DNA from: Calcarisporiella thermophila CBS 279.70
Taxonomy: Eukaryota; Calcarisporiellomycota
Length of the DNA stretch: 50,744 nucleotides
Direction: 5' to 3'
Assembly: GCF_041956535.1 (NCBI RefSeq)
Contig: NW_027192200.1
Location: forward strand, 766,737-817,480
Part shown: positions 19,543 through 31,557 of the stretch, piece after piece
Layout of the letters: each line of letters starts with the position of its first letter
Position numbering within the stretch: position 1 is the stretch's first letter
The notes under the pieces: model-generated
What the model saw: the letters and a program-made list of their open reading frames with translations, nothing else
Databases searched by the model: none
What the model was told of the DNA's origin: nothing
Program-made: the position numbers and the translations under genes

Positions 19543-21754
19543 TTGTTCATTCTCCACGCTTTCTCGAAATTCCCTAACCCAAGGAAGCGGACCAATGGGG
19601 TGCAAAACTTGAAATTGTTTTATGTCCCCCTAATTATCGATGATTTCATCTTTTTTCCTTCAGCTCGTCTACCACAAAAGGCATTTCCTTCTGAATATGA
19701 TGAAGAATATAGTCCCTTGGTAGGTTGATCCTTTTCTGGTGTTACTAACGGTTTGAAGCAGCATAATCAACACCCTTGTCACAATTATTAGAAATTTTCT
19801 TATGGTAGTACTGTCCCAAGGAATTTTCGAAGTACAACTACATAAAGGATCCCAACCTTAACCTTGAAGCAGGCTTCATGAACTTTGGCTAGCACAAGAG
19901 ATCCCACTCCATTAAAGCCACCTCATATACAGTCAATGTGATCTTACATAATCGTCCTTCGTAGAATCTGGATATAAAAAAATCATGCGAGTACCTTTTG
20001 TCAACCCAGGCATATAAGGGCCATGAGTTTTCTATGGAAGTTATAGGGAAATAGGCGGTGAGGGACGGTGGAAAGAATTCTTAAAGGATTGGAATCGAAA
20101 GCGTGGGGAACGCGAAAGCGGCTAAGCGAACCAAACGCAACAATTATCGAGCAAGCTTTATTATTCGTGTTTTTCCGCGAAACCCGCAGTTCATTGAATC
20201 GGGCGCACGGGTGAAAATTGATCATGGGACAAGATCACAAATCACATATACTTCCATGAGGAAAGCTAAAGTCCACGCACATCATTTCCAAGAAACCTCC
20301 AGCAGAATAGAATGTGCTCCTCCGGAGCTTAAATCAGGATTTATTTGTTTGAGTCGTGAAATTGAAATATTTAATAGTGAGTGTTAAAATGGAAGAGGCA
20401 ATATCATGTTTGCTTATAGAATAACACTATTTGCCCTGCAATCTCATTTGAGTTCCTAGATTTTTTCACTCTTCAGGTAGTTTCATACGGATTTTTTATT
20501 CATTGTAAGATGCCTATATCCTCATGGTTTGACGAGAAAGGCAAGAAAGGCACGGTACGGAAAAACGGCAGGATTGCAATGGTAAGATTGAACTCCGATC
20601 CCATGAAAAAGCTAAAACTTTGGTCCTCCCAGCTGGAAAATGAAATTAGTAAAGTTTTCTTCCTTTGGATTCTTTAGTGGGCATATACACATACATAGTC
20701 TTGTTGACTATATGCTAGTGTGCTACCCTCTAGGGAAGATGTACGCACGACCCCTCGAATGCGGAGGAAACGAGACTGGTGATGATCTAGTGAACATGGC
20801 GCTGTGTCGCGCACAGGGGAGCTTTCCTTGATCCGACCCATTTCGCGGTAGTCATCCAATCAGACAACTCAGCAGTAGTAGCTTAGATTGCTTGCCAAGT
20901 GGAATCCGGTCACAAATGAAAAGGGCAACGATACCCATCTGGGCTGAACTGATTCTTTGGAAAGTTATAACGATTGCGAAGCGCATTGCGGGAGAGAAAA
21001 AAATCTAGCAGGCGTAGAACATTGAAGAAGCGGGTGCTCTAAAAGTGAAGGAACAACAGGAATATTAGCGAAGCGAGAAATTCTTGTACCACAAGATATA
21101 GATCTGTTTTCGAACAGGGTGATCAATGATAGAAGGAGGTATATATCTTGAAGTTAGGGACCCGAAAGAAAAAGACTAAGCTGCACTATTGATATCAGCA
21201 GGGCTGTTCGAAGTTCCATGGACCGATCCTCCTTGAATCCTGATATCCCAAATGCCTCGGAGGAACAAGGTAGGGAAAATACCGAGAACGACAATCATAA
21301 TCCTGTGGTAGACATCGGCGTCGTGGATCCCAATGATGAAGCAAAAAGTAACCAGAACTGTGGTCATGCTATTCAGAGAGCTAAACCTGAATACGTTTAG
21401 CGTTCATCCGCCCACTGATAAACAAGCGATATCAAATAACAGCATGATACATCTCCAAAGAGCTCTCAGGGCGTAGGGAACAGAAGAAGTAACTATCAAA
21501 ATGATAGGTGGAGTAGCCTGTCAATCAGTGAAGCTTCCTTATGGCAGCCCACAAATCTTGGGAGGAGTTAGTAGAGCTTTTAGCGCATAAAAACTGGGAT
21601 GGTGCTAAAACCTATTGAGCACCTTACCCAATCTATCAAGTTTTCTCAGTATTTCATTCTAAGATATTAATAACTAAGTTCAACCTTCTTGCGTTTAAAT
21701 TATTGAGACTGTGCTGTCCATATTTATTCCATTTCCCCTTATTGAAACAATTTT
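19543..21754. other. Intergenic region with only doubtful ORFs
   Basis: 2.2 kb between the metalloprotease promoter and the GMC gene. A minus-strand open frame from about 21367 to 21176 encodes hydrophobic segments (VLVTFCFIIGIHDADV; IMIVVLGIFPTLFLRGIWDI) that could be an exon of a lost or unfinished membrane-protein gene, but no flanking exons could be joined. A 94-codon plus-strand frame at 20103-20387 has no recognisable features. Confidence 0.35.
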
Positions 21755-23584
21755 TCAATAAGCATCATTTAGAATATCGTCGGCAGCTTTCAAAGACATC
21801 ATATGAATAAATAACGAAGGAAAGAAGGCGGGAACTTCAGGGAAGACCGAGGCCGATACGACTCGAAGGTTTTTAACCCCCCTCACTTGAAATTTTCCAT
21901 TTAGTACTGCCATCGGGTCATTATCTTTTCCAATCTTGGTAGTGCAGCAGGCATGGACTCCAACCAAACCATCCCTACGTAGGAAATCCTCGAACTCCTC
22001 ATCACTCTTAATATTTGGTCCCGGCAATTGTTCTGTATAGTTAAATCTCAATCTCTCAGCAGATTCTTTACGCAATCTTCGGATGTGATTCGTAGCAATG
22101 CGTATATCCTTCTCGCCGTTGACATTAAAGCGATTAAAATTGATATAAGGCATGTCGTATGGATCAGAAGACCTTAGCCGAACGACTCCAACGCTTGAAG
22201 AAAACCCAAGGAATGTCTGGCGAGTTATACTGTCGTAGACTATCTCATTTTCATTGGCGACATCTGATGTGGTGAAAGTAGTTCTGAAGTTGGGAAAGGT
22301 GAATGTTGCTAGGTTAGGTTCATTCAATTCGGGTCTAGATTTGACGAGCTCAATGGAGATAAGACCATTCGAAGTGTAGGGACCGGTGCGTCTTTCAATA
22401 TATTTGCGATAGCAGGTATCCTTCATATTGTCTTGGAGATCGCAACCTTGATATGTCGTAAGCGGCCTCGGAAGCTTAATTGTGTAGGGAATGGAGTAGT
22501 GATCCTGTAGATTCTGCCCAACTCCAGGTAAATGCACAAGAGGTGTAATGTTATTTGCACGCAATTGATCTCGGTCTCCGATGCCACTTAACATAAGCAA
22601 CTGCGGAGCATTGAAAGCTCCTCCAGCTACAATGATCTCGCGAAGCGCCATTGCTCTTCCTCTGCTAGCCCGAGCTCGGTTTTGTTCGGTAGACTTTGGG
22701 CTGGCTTTGTATAGGTATTTTCCTCTCCGAAATTCTATCCCCTTGGCCACACGATTCTTGTCTAAAATAATGCGGGTGACAAGTGTGTCCGTCCAAACAT
22801 CGAAATATGGGAGAGTTCTAACGGCATCCATAATATACCTAGCATGGTTGAAGCGCTGAGCAGTCCCACGATCAACGTCCATAGGTGCAAAAAATCGTGC
22901 TTCCTGGTCGGTCCCGAGTTTGGAATTAACGTAGCCATTACTATCATACAAAAGATCTCCACCAAACGCATTGAACATGCCTCGATTCTGAACATCCATT
23001 AACTGCGTTCGATTTACGTTAGGCCATCCAAATATGCGAAGTGGGTCAGAATAGCTGATTGGAAACCATCCAGCATATCCATGATCGCGCGGCGAAGCAG
23101 TCCCATGCGGATATTGATTTCTCTCCATTTTTTTAAAATATTTTTCTCGCATTCGTTTCTCGTCAAAGTTTTGATCATTCGTAAGTCGAACTAGTAAATC
23201 AAAATCGCGCTTGTTTGGGTAGACGGTAATCATTGTGTTATGAAGAGCACAGCCTCCTAGCACGCCTGCTCGCAAATAGTCAGGTTCTTGTTGATATTTG
23301 GTCTCGTTCTCTGAATATAATTTCGGTTTGAACGTAAAAGCCATTTCTGGATCATTCAAAGTTCTAAACCAAAGGCCTGGAGTCCTGGAGTAGTTACTGA
23401 AGTAGTTGGGGCCGGCCTCCACCAAGAGAGTAGAATGTCCTGCCTTTGCAAGTTCAACTGCCAAAACACCTCCTCCTATTCCTCCGCCTACTACGATATA
23501 ATCATACTCCAAATCACTCGGGCCTGCTGCAATACGAGCTGTCAACAAAAAACCAAGTGTGCTTACTAGAAAACCGTAGCGCAT
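21755..23584 (-). CDS. Secreted GMC-family FAD oxidoreductase
   Basis: Single-exon gene, 609 aa, normal for glucose-methanol-choline oxidoreductases (choline/alcohol dehydrogenase and aryl-alcohol oxidase relatives). A signal peptide (MRYGFLVSTLGFLLTARIAA) suggests secretion. Dinucleotide-binding motif DYIVVGGGIGGG at 28-39 with Glu56 to bind the ribose. The flavin-contact segment is AGVLGGCALHN (106-116), the variant with HN in place of the usual SALN. GMC signature 2 is GGAFNAPQLLMLSGIG (321-336), followed by LPGVGQNLQDH. The catalytic His is His544 in GVHACCTTKIGKDNDPMAV, and the C-terminal substrate-side motif is SASVFPEVPAFFPSLFIHMMS. Several NxS/T sites are present. Substrate cannot be told; alcohols or sugars are likely, with hydrogen peroxide as product if it is an oxidase. 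No intron, like the DJ-1 gene. Confidence 0.93.
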   Translation of the reverse strand: MRYGFLVSTLGFLLTARIAAGPSDLEYDYIVVGGGIGGGVLAVELAKAGHSTLLVEAGPNYFSNYSRTPGLWFRTLNDPEMAFTFKPKLYSENETKYQQEPDYLRAGVLGGCALHNTMITVYPNKRDFDLLVRLTNDQNFDEKRMREKYFKKMERNQYPHGTASPRDHGYAGWFPISYSDPLRIFGWPNVNRTQLMDVQNRGMFNAFGGDLLYDSNGYVNSKLGTDQEARFFAPMDVDRGTAQRFNHARYIMDAVRTLPYFDVWTDTLVTRIILDKNRVAKGIEFRRGKYLYKASPKSTEQNRARASRGRAMALREIIVAGGAFNAPQLLMLSGIGDRDQLRANNITPLVHLPGVGQNLQDHYSIPYTIKLPRPLTTYQGCDLQDNMKDTCYRKYIERRTGPYTSNGLISIELVKSRPELNEPNLATFTFPNFRTTFTTSDVANENEIVYDSITRQTFLGFSSSVGVVRLRSSDPYDMPYINFNRFNVNGEKDIRIATNHIRRLRKESAERLRFNYTEQLPGPNIKSDEEFEDFLRRDGLVGVHACCTTKIGKDNDPMAVLNGKFQVRGVKNLRVVSASVFPEVPAFFPSLFIHMMSLKAADDILNDAY

Positions 23585-24765
23585 TGATAATAATTTGGAT
23601 ATACCTAGTTATCGATTTTGCAATATAAGCTAACTTGCGTAAATCGAAGCTTAAAAGATATGAACAAGGCCGTTTAGGTGTAAGCCCATGAAATTGTATT
23701 CAAACTGAAACAAAGCACATTTGGCAAATGTCATTATACCAAGATCATAGCACTTATTATGGATTATTTGACAAGAATTCAAATTGCATCCAAATGCGAT
23801 ATTTAGTGCTAAATATCGCATTCAGTGCTAAATTCACATCAGCTGGGCTTCACCATGTCATCGCACCAATTCCTATCTTGGACTTTAATGGTAATATATT
23901 TTCTAATTTTTATAGAAAATAACATCGGAATGTCTTTCGAAACCCTAGTAATCCGTAGCTTCTCCGAAGGAAAATATGGTTTAGAGAATCCCTTGCAGAA
24001 AGTTATTACTGATTTGGAAGTTTCATTATAATCAAATAAAACTAGCCATATAATAGGTAGAACGTGGAAGCGTGTATTAACATTCCTATGATTACTCATA
24101 TATAGAAAATATTGGCGTTCAAAAAAATAAATGATATGATGTTCAAGCAGTTTATATAGAAAAAGGAGACAAAGCTACACTAAATGTTACAATTCTGCTA
24201 GTACCTGGGGAACGAACACAGGCTTTTGTCGCTCGTACTTTGCTTCTCCCCTCCTCCTCCCATGAAAAAAATTGAAAATCAACTAATATTTTTGATCTCA
24301 CTATTTCGCGTTCCTCTGATAAATGTTTACTATTTAATATCTACATTCTAAGTAATATGTAGCAGTTTTGTTTAATTTTATTTAGAAAACATGCTTGTTT
24401 ATATTTTAAAATATTTGTTTCCATTTTTTGTGATGATGAAAAAGTCATTTCCTAAACATATTTATAGGATTCCATCAACCAATTTTACCAGTTTACAAAG
24501 TACTCTATCCAAAGAGTCCTATTATAATATGACTAACTCATTTGTAACTCGTTGAATGTGTGGCTCAGCCACCCACTCCCAATCACTCTTCAAAATCCTT
24601 ATTATTAGTGCCTAATACCCTTGAAACTGACTAATATTTGCTGGATTATTCATCTTATAATCTCGAGCGGCTTCTCAATCTGCTATATAAACTCGCATCA
24701 CCTCTTCATTCGTAAAATGATTATGCCTTAGTTGCCTTATAATATCCAAAAAATTGCGCAAAAAT
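23585..24765. other. Divergent promoter region
   Basis: 1.2 kb of AT-rich DNA between the divergent GMC (minus) and CUE2-like (plus) genes. It should contain both promoters; no clear TATA box or conserved site was seen, and no supported ORF. Confidence 0.45.
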
Positions 24766-26607
24766 ATGAAATCAAAAATTGAACAATTGAAAGCTACGAA
24801 TGATGATATTCAAGCTCGTCTGGAGGTAAAAGATGCCTAATCCACTTTTCACTGTGACTGTTGGAGCATTTCATCACAAATGTACTTTTCAATAATGGTA
24901 GAAAATATTTTGCCCTCCCTTAGACTCTTCCCTTATTGCTGCTATCTGGAACGACACGCATGACTTTGAAGCAAGTGTCTCCACTCTCAACCAGCTTGTG
25001 GCCGAGGCAAATGCCGGTTTAGACGCGGAACAGTCCTTACATTTTTCAGAGTGCTCCTCCCCATATATTACCGCTTCTACGGCATCAACTTCTGATTGCG
25101 CCGATCCGCCAGGGACTCTTTCCCTTACGGAGAGTGTAGAATTCCTAAAAAGCTGCTTCGTAACCAACGAGAATTTGGAAAAAGTACTACGAGAGCAAGA
25201 TGGAGATGTCGCGATGGCTGTGGATGTTCTATTGAATGAGGTTTTTTTGGACTCTGAATTCGTGGAGTCAAACCCTATTACCACGTCGTCAAGCGGGTCT
25301 TCCGTCGAATCGATCGAAGATAAATATCGCGATTTGGTATTGGAGTATGGGATAGAAAAGGGTAAGAAGCGAAGAAATCGACGAGTAAAAAAGCAAATTA
25401 TGGCGATGAACTACACAGCGAGTGATTTCGTGGACGAGATCAGTTACGACCCTGGAGAGGACAACCGGTGGGTTCGAGGGCAAGAAGACGTCTTACAACT
25501 TGCAAATCGTTTTTCTCACGTCCCACACCGCACCATTGCCTCTACCTACCACGCGAATCAGGGTGATTTCACTAAAACCTTCGAGGCACTTTGGGTGAAG
25601 TACGGCCAGCCTCGTGGGACAAATGCAAATACTGGGGTGGATGACAAGGAGCTAAGTACTTTGATGGAAATGTTCCCAGAGTGGCCAGTAGAGAAGTTGA
25701 AGATGATATTGGATTCCTGTGATGGCAATTTGGATAAGGCTGTAGATCGGGTCATTAAAGCTTTGTCTGGGCCAAGTGCATCTCAATCGTATACTGCACA
25801 TTTGAATGGATTGGAGCCTAGCCTGAAATTAACAAATATTGGATACTCTCCTCATATGGAGCAATTATCTGATCAGCGTGGCTTGGATAAGACAGACGAG
25901 ACACGCGTCTCTAATTTCTATCTCTTTCCAGCAACGCTTGACGAAGAGGTCACAGATGACCCTATTCAGTGTCGCTTGAAAGCCTTTGAATTCATTGAGA
26001 AAAGGAACGATGCCTTTAGGAAGGCTGCAAGAGCGTATCAAAAAGCTAAAGGGAAAGGCGCGGGGCAAGGAGGAGTCGCGCTGTACTATTCTGGAGAGGT
26101 AACTTCTCCTCTTTCCTATGAAATACCAAATTCTATAGAAAATCTCGCGGTGCTAATGCGTTTTGATCTGATCGCAATTAGGGCCGAGAGTATGATGCTC
26201 AAGTAAAGGAGTGGAATAGACGTGCTGCGCGAGCCATCATTAAAAAACATCGGTAAATCCGAAAAATACTCATACCGAAGTATATGGGTTTTATGTTAAC
26301 TTTTCATTACCGCGTGTTTAGGCAAGAGGCTCAAGATAACAACCTTCTTGACCTCCATGGGCTCACTGTGAGCGAAGCTGTCGCGGTGGTGCGAGATGGT
26401 GTGAATCAGTGGTATACAAACAGCATCACTCGTCTAGCTCGCGAACCGATGCGCGATTTGAGAATAGTAAGTGGGGTAGGAAATCACTCTCCCGATAGGG
26501 TTGCGAGGATATACCCCGCCGTGGTGCGCATGCTCTTGCGAGAAAAATGGCGGATCGACATTTCGAATCAAGGTGTAATACTTGTGAAGGGAGCGGCAAG
26601 GCCTTGA
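24766..26607 (+). CDS. CUE- and Smr-domain endonuclease, Cue2-like (no-go mRNA decay)
   Basis: Four exons: 24766-24825, 24902-26098, 26182-26252, 26322-26607; phases agree; 537 aa. Order: an N-terminal CUE-like segment (SSLIAAIWNDTHDFEASVSTLNQLV, residues about 28-52, key part SLIAAIWND), a second (FLKSCFVTNENLEKVLREQD), a third (ELSTLMEMFPEWPVEKLKMI), a DUF1771-like helical stretch (RKAARAYQKAKGKG...YYSGEGREYDAQ), then the C-terminal Smr domain with LLDLHGLTVSEAV and RIVSGVGNHS. CUE helices bind ubiquitin. In yeast Cue2 the Smr domain cuts mRNA on collided ribosomes, using the DxH of the LDLHG motif, which is kept here. The small first exon is chosen because a 76-nt intron ending at TAG 24901 restores an open frame into the first CUE-like segment; starting at the internal ATG 24998 would cut it. 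Metazoan N4BP2-like proteins are the alternative comparison. Confidence 0.88.
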
Positions 26608-27288
26608 AACTTCCTTTGAGGGGATATGAATCAACAATTAGAGCATTTTTCAATCTATTATTTATGGTTATTATTTATTATTGTACCCTTTTATCCCACT
26701 TACACTACTGCTATTGTAATTTTTTAATCTCTATTGCTTTTTTTTCTTCCTTTTTTCCCCTTTAAATTAATCAACCTTTAACCTGACATATATCCTTTTG
26801 GTGGTGAGTACTGTAGATATTTGCAAGTGTTAAGTTTCATTCGGATTAATTTAATAAGATTCTTTTTCGACTTTGCTTCTCCTATTAATTTATGGTAATA
26901 TGGGCTATCTCCGTCGAAAATGATAGGCAAAGAATGCATTTATGAGGAAGAGAGGAGAAAGAAGACCAATCCAAAAGAATTGTGTGATGTAGGCTAATAA
27001 AATAACAGGCATCAAGGTACAATTAGCCATAGGGGAGGGGGGACATCTTTGTATATATAGATGGGAGTTTGATATGAGATAGATGTGAATATAATTAAAG
27101 GCATTAATTGTGAAAATGTGTAGGCAGAGAAAAAAAAAAGACAATAATAGCTTGATGATTCTTTCTAGAACAATAGAACCCAAGAACGATATCTTTTGTT
27201 TAATTATGGCAGCAGAATTACACTGGCTAGCTTATAGAGTTTTGGCGATAGTTTTGATCCCGCATTATATGTGGCCAACTGTATCGTA
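26608..27288. other. Convergent intergenic spacer
   Basis: 681 nt of AT-rich DNA with T-runs between the 3' ends of the CUE2-like (plus) and YPP1-like (minus) genes. No gene seen. Confidence 0.5.
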
Positions 27289-30200
27289 TTATGCGCAACG
27301 TGGGAGGATCCGGAAGGGTCTTACTGGCCTCGTCGACTCCAAGTCAAGCGCATACCATAGGGAAGTTTTGCTCTGTTCCCACCGATCAGTAAGCTGGTAA
27401 GTCTTTGCAAGATGGACCCACGCCTCTGAATTATTCCACCCAGCTCCTTGCGTCACACTTTCTAAGAGCCCCTCAGCTAAATCCAACTCGCCCCCGATAT
27501 CTTCCTTGCCCGCCAAATACCCCTTAGCCACGGCCACTTTCGCTTCCACGTGGTGAGGGTCAACTGCGAGGGCCCTATGGAACATGGAACGCGCAAGCTC
27601 CGTTTTGCTCTCCTGGAGAAGAAGGGCCCCAGTCTGGTACCACAAATCGGCACTGTCCGAGCCTATGGCTTCCGCTTCCTCAAGTGCTTTTCGGGCCTCT
27701 TCTAGCTTGCCGGCACGGCGAAAAGCAGACGCAGAAAGTAGCCACAATGAAAGAAGTACCTTTTGGGCCCTCTCGCGACGAAGGCGGGCTCGTTTGGTAT
27801 CACGACGAACTCCGGTTGAATTAGTGAACGTAGGAGAATCAACTCCTCCGTTCAAGGTCTTCAGCGATCGAGTAGCGTAGACGCTAGGGGTGACGGAGAG
27901 CCTGGAGCGACTCGATGGTTGCGAGGAGATCAAAGATGGTGCATATTCCTCGTTCTTTAGAGCCTCCAAGTTGTCGGTCGAAATGCTCATATCGATATCA
28001 TGCCCGGTGGACGCCATGGCGCCAGACGATTTCTTGTTTTTCTTTTCTTTTCCGCCGAGGATATTTCCGAGGAAACTCTTCGACCGCCTCGAGCGTGACG
28101 TCTGTATGGTTTGTGCGTCACCATCTCTTCCTTCTGTCAAGTGCCCATTTTGGTCCCTACCGTATTTCCTCTCCTGTTCATGACCATTCACACTGGCACC
28201 GCTGGCACTTCCGACGAAGCTTCTCGATCGGTTCATTCGTGTAGCTGGCCGCACACTCAGATTCGAGGCTGAGCCACCAATGGGCAAGTGGCCGTTGGTG
28301 GCGACAGCACCCGGTTCCGATCCTTGCTCGGGAACCCAATCCATTGGATCGTGAGGATATACACGGCTGAATAACTTGAACAAGTTTTCATGGGTTCGAA
28401 TCGCCAGGGAGGGTCCGTTCATTTTGTCCTGTAAGTAGGCCTCGGTCATTTTCAGCGCTAATATTTCCTCACTGCGCTCGACAGCATCTAATGTCGGGGT
28501 CGCGACAAATTCGCTCGCTATCATTGGCGTAGGATTTGTTGTGGGAGGAAGTACATATTCGCCACTCACGAGAGGATTGGCAAACACCTCCGCCGGCCAC
28601 TCTACCTCTGCGAGACCGAGCTCTGTCCATCGCGCCGCACCTTCAAGGTCATTTTGACATGGACACGAAAAAAGCAGAGCAAGAAGGTGCCACGAAGGTG
28701 TATGAAGAGGGTTGAAAGAGAGTGACTGGCGCACTGTCAAAATGGCCTTTGGAATGTCCCGCATCTCTGCATACTGAAGAGCGAGCTGGTAGTGTGTCGC
28801 ATAAGATTTCGGTGCAAGGGTGAGAGAATGATTCAGAGCGCTTAGAGCCTCCTCCTGGTGTTTTCGGCGTGTATCCGGATCGAAAGCTAATAATATTGCG
28901 TTACTTTTGTATCAACCAAAAAAAAAATCAACCCACATACCTTCACAAGAAAGCATACTATTGCCCACTCCCAGGTACCTGAATGCCTCTGCTTCTCGCT
29001 CAGTGCCACACTCTGACTTTCGACACAAGGTGCATGCCTTTTGTGCCAGTTCCACGCATCTCTGGGGCTGCCATGTAACATCAAAAGTACATCAATAAGG
29101 ATCGAATTAAACGCTGAAATAAAATAAAAAGTACTTTTTCGAGATCTTTTGCCATCAATTGGCATCCAATTAACATGACATCGACGATATCGCCATCTTC
29201 TTCTTTCTCAAGTTTAATATCCTCTCTTGCATTGGCAGAAGGCTGATCCTCTTCTTTCATCATCCCAACTTGCTCAAGATAAACGTTGAGGGCATGTTCG
29301 GCCTCGTCATAATCACCGAGCTGTGAAAGGCATTTCACAAGGTGTCTCAAAATTCTTGGAGAGTTAAATGCCATTTCCATAGAGCGATATAATAGCTAGA
29401 GTGAGAGCAGGATGAATACATAAGTTCCACGATTGTATGTAACAGTTGTTTTATATGATTGACCAATATGCATACATCGACAACGTTTCTCAGCTCTCCA
29501 AGCGTGCCCCCAAGCATGTCCCAGCACGAAACTACTTGATCCACCAATTCCAAGACCTGGACGTTAAGCTCACCAGATTTAGGACAGGGGGTTATTAAAC
29601 GGACACACTGTTCGTAAGATGAGTGAATTTGAGCTAGCTCTTGACGGATTGATTGAATGCTAAATTGAGAGATGAAAATCATTAGTACTCCGTAGTGCAT
29701 TTCTAAATAGTATATAGTCACCCTTGCAAAATGCCGCTGGGGTTCACCGGAGGGGTATATTTATTCATGCGATAGATTTCAGAGAGCACTCGGGAAAAGT
29801 TTTGGAGCACCACTATTCTCTTTTGCACACGAAAATTCAAAGGCCATGTGTAGCTTTGTTCGTAGTATACCCTAAAGGATTCAACCGCATTCTCTGGGAG
29901 TCTATGTAACATAAAGTTGGTATGTTCAATCAATCTTTGGACGTAAATGAAAGGTTGCCTGTGAACAAAGTGCATACCCCAAACGCATCTTTAGAAGTGG
30001 GGCTCTGTACAATGCCTCTTCGGCCCAAGCATTTAATTGATCACAACGCTCTGAAGTTTGCTGAAGCAAAGAGGCGACGCGGTCGTAGGCCTCAATAGCA
30101 GCCTCAATGCTACCCAGCATTTCTAGACAAACTCCTATTAGAAGCACAAGCAAGAATATGGGTTAGAAACTTCTTATTGTGATATTGATGTATAAAAGGT

Positions 30201-30819
30201 TATCCTTCACCTTTCATAGTGAATACTTGAATCATTTGCACAAGGAGATATCCACTATGAGCTGTATTATCTGAAAGGGTGACATCCGATAATAGTTGTA
30301 ATGCCTTTTCCCAATCTCCGGATGAATAATGTGCTCGAGTTATGATAATTTTTGCCTCCTAATTAGACGAAATCCGAATATTAAACCTTGGATCCATGGG
30401 TGAGATTGAGTTGAACTTACATTTTTCAAATCATCCTTGCAACGCTCCTCAATTTGCAGCAAATTCATAACTACATCAGCAATACTCTCACTTGGCACAC
30501 GAGGTGATAGGGAGAGGTGTTGTGGGTTGTCACACATGAAACTTGTATAGTTGAATTTCTGTTCTAGCACCAGATGATTTACTTGTTTAACGATTTCGCA
30601 TTCGGCAGTAATTAGATCGGCGAATGCTATACATCAGAAACAAAATAAGAGGTGTGCTTGAGTTTTTATAACAAAAGCAATCTCAGATTCTGTTGTCATA
30701 CCTGTGTCTTCAGGCGAGTACTTGCGATACCGGCGAGCCAGCTCGGGAATGTTGTTCCATTTAGCATTACATCGCGAAGCTTCGATATCTTTCGTAATCT
30801 GTACGAGTTTGGCTGCCAT
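27289..30819 (-). CDS. YPP1/TTC7-like TPR protein (PI4-kinase complex scaffold)
   Basis: Nine exons: 30819-30702, 30626-30421, 30358-30211, 30134-29978, 29901-29722, 29659-29476, 29395-29135, 29067-28941, 28886-27289; every join keeps phase; 992 aa. Yeast Ypp1 and animal TTC7 bind Efr3 and hold the Stt4/PI4KIIIalpha lipid kinase at the plasma membrane. Seen here: N-terminal NAKWNNIPELARRYRKYSP, helical repeats throughout (SPRILRHLVKCLSQLGDYDE; CVELAQKACTLCRKSECG; HYQLALQYAEMRDIPKAI), a Ser-rich basic insert of about 170 residues (near 28.4-27.85 kb), and C-terminal TPRs (KLEEARKALEEAEAIGSDSA; LWYQTGALLLQESKTELARS; SMFHRALAVDPHHVEAKVAV) ending WYALDLESTRPVRPF. The small-residue-rich insert looks disordered and may be a phosphorylation target. 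Assignment rests on overall architecture and the conserved end. Confidence 0.82.
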
Positions 30820-31557
30820 TATGGCTCAAGATTTGATGTGGAAAGGAAGACGAGTTGACGCGTACAAAAAATTATTGCTACGAAGAGAAGTGAGGTATCT
30901 CTATTAATCTATATATCCTCAGCTTGTCAGAAGGGGAAAGAGAGTAAAATTCGCAAGATGACGAGCAGCAGCTGCGAATCAAGAGGATATATGTAGCTCC
31001 AACCGGCCGAGATTGCTATGGAGAAATTAAATGGCAAGAGGAGGACAGCTGGGTGTAAGTGTGCCAGAAGAGCGTGAAATTATGATTTGATAAAAAAAAT
31101 GAAGCGCGGACCTTGAATCGCGCAGATTTGGAAAGACGTTCCCCAAAAGTTTACTGAGCTATCTGGGAAATGGGGATATGCTGGAGAGGATGACCGCAAA
31201 GTGGCCGAGTCTCTCAGATGCATAACAAAAGGACTCATTCTCTAATGCCCCGGCCTCTGAAGCCGCCTTGCTGCCAGCCCGTTGCAATAAATCTTCTCTA
31301 AATATTGGGGAAATTGGGCTATGGTCATAAATAATGGTTTATTTTCAGTATGAATAAAGAATTGTTACCAAAATGAATGCCTATATAACAAATAACAAAA
31401 GCGGAGTGGAACAAATATCATTGGTATAAATCATAGCAACACAAAAAATTCTTCAATAACAAGTAACGACAAACTATTATCTTTTTACAAAATTAAAAAG
31501 ATATACACTCATGGCACGCATTGTTGCAGTAGAGAGGATAATACACTGACTTGGGCA
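30820..31557. other. Intergenic: YPP1-like promoter and LEA2 3' region
   Basis: 738 nt between two minus-strand genes. A 'gtggccgagt' string at 31201 recalls a tRNA start but no cloverleaf follows. No gene seen. Confidence 0.45.

Noticed and set aside
28381-28410. GGGTTCGAATCGCC, a tRNA T-arm-like sequence
   Set aside because: It lies inside the well-supported coding frame of the YPP1-like gene.
29081-30819. Initially considered a separate cohesin-loader (MAU2/SCC4-like) TPR gene
   Set aside because: Exon phases join continuously into the 27.3-28.9 kb reading frame, and both ends match YPP1/TTC7 architecture.
31200-31275. Possible Leu/Ser-type tRNA starting gtggccgagt
   Set aside because: No matching acceptor 3' strand or T-loop; likely coincidence.
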